A stretch of DNA of 64,000 bases, taken from the NCBI GenBank assembly GCA_029378245.1, contig JARKIF010000144.1, forward strand, positions 16,354 through 80,353, given 5' to 3'. A model generated the notes under the pieces. The model was not told the origin of the DNA. It worked only from the letters and a program-made list of their open reading frames with translations, and did no database searches. This DNA is from Roridomyces roridus (taxonomy: Eukaryota > Basidiomycota > Agaricomycetes > Agaricales > Mycenaceae). The position numbers and the translations under genes were made by a program. Below, piece by piece: positions 55,224 through 64,000 of this stretch (its first letter is position 1; every line of letters begins with the position of its first letter).

Positions 55224-58200
55224 TTACTTGATTGGAGACAGAACCACATTATCCCACACAAGGCCAATCGGACTTCCACCTGAGCTCAACCCGGCCTGTG
55301 TTTCACGGTTGTTGTGATGCTGAGTCTTTCTTGTCTTTGGATTTCTTGTATCAACATCGCTTGCGGAACATCGCCTGGTGCCTCGTTTTGCAGATACACC
55401 CGTCGGTTTCCAGGTGTTGTACACATCGGGGGAAATATTTGAGATGATCCTGTGCGCCCGTATAGCAGGATGTATATGTGCTGGATCACTATCGTCTTTG
55501 CGCCACTGCAAGTAGGAACGCAGAAGTTGACCACGGTAAAAACCAGTCACTTGCAACGGCAGTTCACCATTATACCTCAAGGTTGTAATTTCATCCAACA
55601 TCTCAAGCTCACGGAACTCCTGACGAAGAAATCCCGTGATTCCACCTGTGATCATTTTTTCATCAAAGCCTTGAATGATGGCTGTTCCTGATGCTTGTGT
55701 TCCCCTGGACAGCGCAACATAGTAAGCCATATGGCTCTGACTGTCACGACAAGACTTGTTTCACGCGTCCAACAGCGGTAAGATGCTGTGGATTGGGTAG
55801 TGCGCTACTAAAGCTCGTAACATGAACTGAATAAAAGTCTAGGAGAGGGTACAGAATACGACACCTAGCTACTGCTTTTATACTATGAGGAATAGATCTA
55901 CGATGCTACACTAATTGTCCTGGCTTCCGACATGCACTATTGTCCTGCACCTTTGTCGTCTCCTATTGTCGTGTCTACACCGTGTTCTTCATAGAAGCCT
56001 GTCATGATCTGACAGTTCACTGATTGAAAACTCCTTCCCTCATCCACGCTGTCGTTCATAATTATGAAACTGTTCCCACATCTTTAAATAATGTCTTCTT
56101 CGGCTACTTCCTCAATCCGATCGAGACGGGGTTCCCAGGACTTTAACGCTGTACGGCACCAATGTTTATCTGGTTTATTTGGCGTTGTCACGTGCGCAAA
56201 TAGGTCAGCGCGTGACACTGACAATTATTCAAATGGCAAACATTTGGATTTCTTGACTTTCCCTGTGCCCCATAATCCGTCATTGAGAAATTCTGCAGGA
56301 CTGGGATCTGTTCTCTGTTCAAGCTCAGGAGTGAATCATCCTCAAGTAGTGCTGTTGTTTTCATTGTTGCTCGAGGCAAGGGCACAACATTCTGCGGAAG
56401 GTCAGGGATCTGTATAGGCCGCGGTGGATTCATCAGCTCCACGAAGAGAGTTTCTAGTATGGGTTTCCCATGAGGACCAATGGATTGATTCCAGCCACGC
56501 ACAGATGCCTCTTGACCTTTGGTTATACAGAGTTCAGTAGCATCATTTGATTTGATCATGACAGGCATGCCTACACATAGACGCAAGCAGCCGGGAACAT
56601 GCTCTGCTGTTGCCGACGGTGTTGCCATCCAGAGCTGCTCCTGCAACTGCGGACCAATTCGACGGACTCGGGCTTGGGGACAATTCTTCCACTTCCTTCG
56701 GTCCACATTTGCTGCACTCATTCGGTCAACAGAGTAGAATTCATGGAGCTCTTGGCCAGTGTCTGCGGCAAACCTCTCTGCGCCCAGTTGATTTATTGTA
56801 TCTTTATGCACATTCCAGGCAGTGATCACAGACACATTTCTGAACTCAACAGAGTCCAAACGTGGATGACCCGGCTTGTCACTGGCTACATGGGATCTCA
56901 GGAATTCAATATCTTCAGCGGTGCATGCACGGTATCTCATATTTTCCAATGCAGTACGCAGTTTTAAATCCTCCGCTGTGGAAGTACTCTGTCTCATATT
57001 CTGCCGGAGAATCACAACAGTATTGAACTGGTGCCAAATCATACGACCCAGAATTGAGGCTTGATCAAAATCGGTATTTGCATCTGCAAGACTAGGGGTT
57101 TTCAAGGATGCATACAGAGCAGGGCCCCGAGTTGGTGGCAACTGTGCAAAATCACCGGCCAGGATCACATTCAATCCCCCAAATGCAACATCATGGATAT
57201 TTCTGGCCTTGGCAGCCTGACTTGCCAGGGTTTGCAGATCGTTGCAGGACACCATGGACACTTCATCAAGGAAAATATACTCTACACCCTGGATGCGCTC
57301 ATTGACAGCTGCCATTGCTGTTGCTTCATTGCGAATTCCGTCAATGTCATCTCTATTTTTGCGCCCTGTTTCTCGAGGCACCTTGAAGACAGAATGGTAA
57401 GTGGAGCCATTTACAAGAGCTGCGGTTGATCCTGTGGGTCCGAGGAGCATAAACCTGTAATTTTCATTCCTCATTTCAAAAAACCGGCTAATAGCCTTGA
57501 TGACTTGTGATTTACCCGAACCTCCCATGCCACCGAGATACATTCTCAATGGCACTGACTGGACTGCTGAGGCATGGTCTGCCACAATTGTAAATGCTCT
57601 GGTCTGTTCAATGTTCAATGTAAAGAAGTCACAGCATTCCAGCTTGATGTTCATGTTCAAGTCTGCATCAACTTTTTGAGCAGAGGTGAAATAGTTGAAC
57701 GGCAGTTCCTCGACTTTGTTGTGTGTAGCCGCAGTGAATGGTGCACCATGACCGGAATAGCTTGTAGGCATATTGGCCAATTTGTTGACTGTGAGCAGCT
57801 TTCTCTCGGCGTCCACAATTTTTGACCAGCTTGTTTTAGTTTTGAAAGGTGGAGTTAAAGCTTCAGTCGAAACATTCATGATCAAACCGTCAGTTGTTTT
57901 ATTCAGCCATTTAGAACCAGCCAGTACGGACCTTATCTCCTCCATCTGCGCTTTCAATTTACGAGATTTGGGACCAATTTCATGCGCAGAGTAATCTTCA
58001 AATTCTTCTAGCTCATCATCAATGAAGTCTACGACATCATCCTTGTGACCCAGGATGGTTTGGTTGAAACGGCTGGAAGGTTCAAAATCTGCTTCAGCCA
58101 GTTTGCGTTTCATTGCTGCATAGTGATCATCTCGTGCATCATTGCATTCAAAACGGAGGTTGAAGTTCTTCAACAACTCGTGTTGCCGTCCAGTGAAGGT

Positions 58201-61200
58201 GTGATCATTGAAGGTTTCATCCCAAGTGGAGGACACCTCCTTGAGATCTCTCGGTGAACGCCAAGGTTTAAACGTTGTCAAAATAGATAAACAGTAATAT
58301 TCACGATCTCCACGGTCTGATCGTGGAATGGCACCTCCCATGAAATTTGGGATTATCTTGTTGAGCCTGGAAAAGTCACAGTACACACCATGGGTGTCTT
58401 TCTGTCGGTGTTCTCCGATGAAGGGGTACTTGGGTGGTGTAGTTTTTGCATCACCAGGCTCAAATTGAATTTCATCATCTGATTCATTGGCACTGCTTTG
58501 CGTCAAATCTTGGTCTCCATCAATGAAGGAGGAGGAGCTATCTGAGTCACTGATATCTTTCTCAAACGCACTGTACAGTTCACGCTCCTGTAGAATATGA
58601 TCTTTTTCCGATTTGGTGAATGCCCTCTTCTGATGTGACTGAATCCACTCATACAAGTTGACAGAGTTGTAGACCGACGGACGCATTGTGTAATCGTCGA
58701 CAATTGAAGACACAATGATGTCTCCTCTGTTGTTCTGCAGGGTTATGAAGTCTTCGGGAGTGTCATCAAGGTCCATGGTTAAATTATTTTGCAAATCTCT
58801 TGCCCAATCTCTTTTCACATAGGCCACGTAGGTACGCCAGCTAAAATTTGCATACTCATGACTAGCATAGTGATCCGGATTTCCAAGGAGATAGAGTGAT
58901 GCCATTGGACTCCCAATTTCCATCTTCGTGGACATCGCGTTGACCATTTGTCTCATAAGTTTTCTTGTGGTATCCTCATCAGCGCTGGTACTGTCAAAAT
59001 TATCAGAGTTTCGATCAAACACATCAAAAACAGAGGCAAAGGCCTGGTATGATTTGAGCCCCAACTTTGACACATAATCAGAAACATAGGAGATTACAGC
59101 CTTAACTGCAGTACCAGACAAGAGGCTAGTACAGTCAGTGTTACACCGAGAGAAATAGGTAATCAAAGTGTTGATTGTATTCATGTACGGCTCCCAATGT
59201 TCAAAAGTAATATGACCATCTGTATCAACTACGGTTTCTTCCACAACATCACGGGGAAATCGAGCCTTGCAGACCCCAGATTTTGTGAGGCACCCTCGCC
59301 GTTCATGAATGCGAATTTTGGTTTTGTTGCGCTTCTTGAGATGCCGCCAATATTTTTTATTATTCTCCTCTTCAACATCCTTGACTGAGTGCCGGCAGCT
59401 GTGAATATTGGACCTAACCAGCAAGTCGTCCACTTCATGTTCATATCTATCCCACCATTCTGACAAATGGCTACAAGCCACACATGTTCCATGGCAGTTG
59501 ACAGTGTCACATAAAGGAGGAGGAGGCTCAGGAAACGTTAATGTCGGTGCCTGGTACTTGTGAGTATCCAGTGTGGCCTCGGAAATCTGCGAGTCAACAC
59601 CCACTCGAGCTTGCACATCAGCGAGTTTGCCATGGTTGAATCTACCTTGATGGGTTGACTCGAGATATGCCATGAGCCTCATTGTAAAAATGCTATCTTC
59701 AGCTGTTAACCTGTCTCGGATATCCTGGGGTGACAGTGCATTTTTCACCCAGATTAAACAATGTGAGTGAAGGGTCAGCCGGCCTTGCTGTTCAACAACT
59801 GCATAGAAGCCCCCAGTGTGACCGAATGCACCCGCGTCTTCCTTTTTTCAACACAAAATTTCTTCAATGAATACCTCCATCATGTAATGAAAAAATCGTG
59901 CAGCTGCGACAGGGTTTTTGGACATCAATCTGTAGCGCTCATCAGCGGATTTGATCTCAGGTCTGAAGATGGTGTCCTCTTGGGCATAATACAATGCAAG
60001 TGGATGGCCACTGTCATTCCAGGACATGGTTACAAACCAGCTTGGAGCCCCCATAAATGCTGTGCTGGACCAGATTTCATTCCGCATATGCCGTTTGCTT
60101 GTTGCCGAACCAGGTACATAAGCCCCAATTCCATCGAGATCGTGCATGAGGTCAAAACAGTCTTTCTCCTGGTCAGTCTCGGGCCGAACATGGAGGCCTT
60201 CAACAAGCCGGTCAGCAATATTGCCCGACACCTGGTGATCTATTCTGCGCAATCTTCGGGCAACATCGGGAAAATTTGAACGCTTAACAAAAGCTTTGCT
60301 ACCCACTGATGACCCTCTTAGTTGCTCGTGGTTGAATGCGATCATGGGGAAATACATATCGGTCTGGAAACGTTTATCGTGGTACATCAGTAAATTTCCT
60401 TTACGGCTAAGATCTGAAGTTTTATATTTGTGGCTGGGATGGCCAATTCCACCTTTACCATACGGGAATAACCAAGGAAACATTCCAGGATATGCTTCAA
60501 CATTTTCATACATGGACTCCGGCACATCACTGCGTCCAATACCCAGCATGCTTCCTTGTCTCGTGAGATGCTGGAGTGCCACAGCTTTGATTGTGTCCAT
60601 CGTGGCCGTGGAGTACTCAACCCCAGTCAAACCATGAACTGCAAATGAGCACAGACCTTCTGAGGTTCCATGTTCTTCATTCTCATCGTGAACACTGCGC
60701 GCGACCGCTGGGATGGAGTCCTCCGGATCTGCATTTGTTCTTCTGCAATCAACTTCAACTGGAATATCATGGTGCTTATAAGACAGCAAGTTTTCTTCCG
60801 AGATTTCCAGGTCTGCATAGCCCTCGTGATTCAATTTCAACCAGTCCAAGGCAGCTGCAACTTTATCTCTGCGGACCAGCATTGGAGTTCGATCAAAATC
60901 CTCTTGAGTTGGGGCTGCAGAGCCGGTGAACACAAAAGCCAGGATCTCACTCATCTCCTGTTTTGAGGGAGGTAACTTCAAGTAAACTTTCAGAACCGGC
61001 TGAGCGAACATGATAGCATTGGCATGCATTCGCACTCTGCCGGAGTTGACCCGCATAACACATCGGTTGTGTCTTATCTTGGCAATCATGACACTCTCGG
61101 CATAACTCAAGTCTTGCAATTCGGGCGGAACAGGTCCCAACCAGCCATGTTTAGCCAATGCATTTGTGGGGATGGTTCTAGACCCTAGAGAACCTTCACA

Positions 61201-62043
61201 GTAAACACACAGATGTGTGCAACCTTCTGCGAGGACAGGCCCAGAGAGTTCCTCGATTGGGTCACTGCTACGGTATCGCTCCTTTCTGGTTACTCCTTGA
61301 GCACACAGAACATCCAGTGACCCAGAAAATTCACTCAAACGCGAAAGTTTAGTTAAAGGATACAGCATTCCGCATACAGCGCAACCAGCTTCAACGAATT
61401 TCTCCGGGAGGAATGCATTACAGCTGCCAGTCAAAATACGATGCAATTCTGATTTCTTGAGAGGTTCAGGAGGGAAAAATGCAGGTAACAATTCATTCAA
61501 GTCCCGTTTCTGTGCATATCTGAGTTGGGCTACCTCCTTTGCTCTCTGCTCGTCTTGATGCTGTCTATATGCATCAGACATGGTGCTGGGCTTATCTTCA
61601 GGTGGAGACATGAAACACATAATCGAGACAAGGTCTCGACAATTACTGGAAACACATGAATGGCCATTCATAATTTCCTGTGATTCCGCCAGTCGATTTT
61701 TCTTGTACAGATGAACTCCGTGCAAGTCTGCAGTGTGACGCAGCTCATGGGTTGTCAAGAGGTTCAGAATTATACCCAATGGTATGTCCACAGCAACAAA
61801 ATTCCGGTTTTTTGGCAGGTGGATGTGAATCTCACTTTGTAAGCACTGGATTTCGAACATGAAGGAACCCCGACCGAGGTTTTCAATCCCGTGACTATCA
61901 ATGATATATGGGACAATCAGACTGCTCGAGAATTTACCATTAACGCGTCTGCCGCCGCCAAGGAGGTTTTGAGCAGGCCCGTGATCCACATTCAGTGCAT
62001 GAGTTGACCAGAGCTTTGAAGAAACTAGACTGAGTAAAGACAC
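55224..62043 (-). pseudogene. Helitron Rep/helicase (RepHel) gene, broken twice
   Basis: One frame runs from 62043 to 55224, apart from TGA at 59850-59848 and the 476-bp insertion at 55742-56217. Parts in order: DUF6570-like CTHLCVYCEGSLGSRTIPTN and NALAKHGWLGPVP; Helitron-like N domain (PSWFVTMSWNDSGHPLALYY); Rep HUH motif in QQGRLTLHSHCLIW, just after the TGA; Pif1 helicase with Walker A GGMGGSGKSQVI, Walker B IFLDEVSMV, and a motif VI segment restored as NNCQSHMAYYVALSRGTQ. It ends at IGLVWDN. The encoded enzyme would nick and unwind DNA for rolling-circle transposition. In its present state it is not functional. The start at 62043 is uncertain. Confidence 0.9.
55742..56217 (-). repeat. 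Solo LTR inserted in the Helitron helicase gene
   Basis: 476 bp with ends TGTCACG...CGTGACA and a 5-bp target duplication CTGAC at 55737-55741 and 56218-56222. On the minus strand TATAAAAGC occurs about 140 bp from its end, as in an LTR promoter. TG...CA ends, 5-bp duplication and length fit a solo LTR, probably of the Ty3/Gypsy type. Excising it with one duplication restores the helicase motif exactly. Confidence 0.85.
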
Positions 62044-63447
62044 ACAGCAGCCAAGACGAGGAGCAAATGAATGTTGTGATATATCTCACCCGAAGACTGA
62101 GGTGTTTCGAGGGCATCGTCAATGTCTATCGCAAGATCCCTGATAATTGAGTGTTTGTCTAATCTCGTAATACAATTCATCGTATTCCCAGCGGCACTCA
62201 GAAAAACTGGACCAATAAACATGGTGCAGCCAACGAGAGTGCGCGGTGCAACGTTCAAGATCACTGGTATGCCGTCTCCGGCAGCCTTGCTTGCGCAAAG
62301 GCCCGTTCTGCCGTCTCCGGCGGCCTTGCTAACGCAAAGGCCCGTTCTGCCGTCTCCGGCGGCCTTGCTCACGCAAAGGCACAAAGTACCCCGTACCCGG
62401 GGGGCACGGGGATAGATATTACACTCTATAGCTGCGACGGCTTTGAATTCAAAGTAGGGGCAGAGGAAAGGGATAAAACTGACCATCCACTACGTCCACC
62501 AATGCTCCCGATGTGTTCACTGGTGGTATCTGGGTGAGATTCAGTCATCACACAATTTCAACGAGCGAAAGAACGGCACACATACCTTCTATATTGTCAG
62601 ATACACAAAGATCAAGGCATTCGACGTGCGCGCCGCCGCATGCTAAAGATACGTGTATCAAGACAACGACAACGGACGACAGCGGTCGTAACCAGGCATA
62701 CCAGGAGCTGCAATGCCTGTAGGCAAGAAAGACCCGACCCCGATGCAGGCCTCTGAGGCAGGCGAGACGAGGTGCAAGAGGGTGTTATCGAAGATTGGGC
62801 GGCACCGCATGCCGGTAACCATGAGAGCAGATTGGGCCCGGCACGCAGATGGACCAGAATCCGCAGTAAGTACACCCAGAATCCAAGAGTGTCGGCCATA
62901 TTAGCAAGACTCAAGAGAAGCGGAAGAGCACGACCATGGCAAGAGACGGCGTTGTGGGCAGAGAAAGCAAGGGATGCTGGACACACATCGCCGCCGAGGC
63001 ATTTCATCTGCTTACCGGCTGATTTCAATCACCATTTCCCGGGTCTATGTGGTTGACTCCGAGCGAGATTGCACGCTACATAGTACATACAGGGTATCCG
63101 AGACCAGAGCATGAAGGCAGAGAGTCGGCAGATACCTCGGGTTTCCCGCTGTCCGAACATGAGCACCGCTGTCAATGCCAATCACCTGTCAATAAGCAGT
63201 CGGACTTCGGATCCGTCCTCGCCTCTTTGCATCCATTCTATTCCTATGCCAGTCACGGACCCACGGTGGACCCGCGAACGAAGAATCGAGATCTTCACTC
63301 AAGGTAGTACGGAAATCGCCGAGTTCTTGATGCAAGTAAGCACGGCAATATGGCTCGGATCATTGTTCCGAGTTCCAAATGGGCCATCGGGGATGGTTGA
63401 TGAAGACAGATTCATAAAGAACGCTTCCTAATCACGTTAGGAATCGT
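62044..63447. other. Non-coding 5' part of the Helitron-like element
   Basis: Contains a 39-bp minisatellite (62271-62380) and, at the right end, the hairpin and inverted terminal motif. Open frames here have no recognisable domain. Confidence 0.5.
62271..62380. repeat. 39-bp minisatellite, 2.8 copies
   Basis: Units start at 62271, 62310 and 62349 with GCCGTCTCCGGC. They differ at only a few positions, and the last unit is cut at about 32 bases. Confidence 0.9.
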
Positions 63448-63450
63448 AAC

Positions 63451-64000
63451 CCTTGGGACTGGCACCAAATTCAATCAATCCTGGCTCATGCGAGCAAGCA
63501 AGTATGGTTCCATGACGAGGATGTGCAGTCCACAGCACAGCACTCAAATGTTTGGCATGTGGTTGGGGAAATTGCGACTGAATGGTTCGACATGCGGGAT
63601 GAATATTATAGTATTGGCCGGAATCTGGCAGATACAAAAAGTTGGCATCCTTACATCCGTTCAGAGATATTCACGTGGTTGAGTCTATGGGACCGATCAT
63701 CCGGTGATCTTGACTACTCAACCCAGTTGAAACAATTTACTTCAACTATCTGGGATGTATGGCACATCAAAAACAGAGAAGTTGAGAGCAGTTGGCAGAA
63801 ACCAAGAGCCCTTGTGTCTACATTGTTGTGTTCAGTCTGGGACTCCTTTGCCTTCACTGGAGAGTACCATCTTGATGCTTTAGGCCCGGTCAAATCAACG
63901 CTTTGGGCAGCGATGAAAACACATGGCAGACTGGCAATCATCTGCAGTTCCAGCAGATGAAATGACGGAATTGAATTTTTCCCTGGGAACCATGATGTTC
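63451..64000 (+). pseudogene. DUF6535 gene, copy 2, 3' portion
   Basis: Resumes with NPWDWHQIQSILAHASKQVW, parallel to FRNWDQILSFLNHASKEVW in copy 1. It continues through IGRNLADTKSWHPYIRSEIF and VESSWQKPRALVSTLLCSVW to HLDALGP, after which the frame is lost near 63910 relative to copy 1 and the window ends. It is the far side of the Helitron-split gene. Confidence 0.9.

Larger units (their letters stand above)
54614..63450 (-). mobile_element. Helitron-like element, ~8.8 kb
   Basis: The boundary is inferred by aligning both flanks to the uninterrupted paralogue: codons before 54614 and after 63450 are adjacent in copy 1. AACC occurs at both edges (54611-54614 and 63448-63451), so the exact bases are ambiguous. 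A 10-bp inverted pair TACGATTCCT (54645-54654) / AGGAATCGTA (63440-63449) lies about 30 bp in from the left edge but at the very right edge. A hairpin TTCCTAA-TCACG-TTAGGAA sits at 63425-63443. The Rep/helicase gene is on the minus strand. No canonical 5' TC or 3' CTRR end was seen. Confidence 0.85.

Noticed and set aside
55742..56217. The gap in RepHel as a large intron
   Set aside because: No donor/acceptor pair restores the conserved motif without adding or losing residues, whereas TG...CA ends and a 5-bp duplication restore it exactly.
62612..63028. Accessory gene carried by the Helitron
   Set aside because: The translation shows no family resemblance and no exon structure; the region is better treated as the non-coding end of the element.
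1..64000. CRISPR arrays, operons or bacterial regulatory elements
   Set aside because: Spliceosomal introns, TATA promoters and fungal families throughout show a eukaryotic nuclear region; no spaced direct-repeat array was seen.

Overview
The window is basidiomycete nuclear DNA. Nearly every gene reads only after removing introns of about 37-75 bp, and the families present (F-box clusters, DUF6535 membrane proteins, DUF6593 proteins, a CBM1-bearing GH7 cellobiohydrolase, a sedolisin, a GT90/CAP10 glycosyltransferase) are typical of wood- or litter-decaying Agaricomycetes. The species cannot be named from sequence alone. All functions below come from reading motifs; no database search was run.

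Layout. 0-9 kb: 3' end of a VWA-E2 ubiquitin-conjugating fusion; two tandem NmrA-like genes (first broken, second intact); a three-copy DUF6593 cluster in successive decay; a U5 snRNP WD40 gene (SNRNP40-like). 9.6-15 kb: a chimeric scar joining a GT90 fragment to the 3' end of a metacaspase, then an intact DUF6535 gene, then a deleted copy of the SNRNP40 gene. 15.7-21.3 kb: a small secreted protein, the GH7 cellobiohydrolase, and a proline-rich unknown. 22-30.6 kb: four F-box genes (one dead) and a GT90 gene with an in-frame TGA. 31.9-38.8 kb: a sedolisin gene cut by a complete Copia element. 39.4-49.5 kb: three tandem members of an unrecognised HTH plus repeated-domain family, the first cut by a second Copia element. 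49.8-64 kb: an intact 15-exon metacaspase followed by a second DUF6535 gene destroyed by frameshifts, a 231-bp TA-flanked MITE and an 8.8-kb Helitron-like element, which itself carries a 476-bp solo LTR inside its helicase gene.

The main story is duplication followed by insertion and decay. A metacaspase + DUF6535 pair occurs twice in the same order and orientation with reciprocal loss: block A keeps DUF6535 and has lost most of its metacaspase, block B keeps the metacaspase and has lost DUF6535. Four insertions (Copia 1, Copia 2, solo LTR, MITE) have target-site duplications at which removing the insert restores the host reading frame. The best candidates for something undescribed are the HTH/two-domain tandem family and the linked metacaspase-DUF6535 pair.
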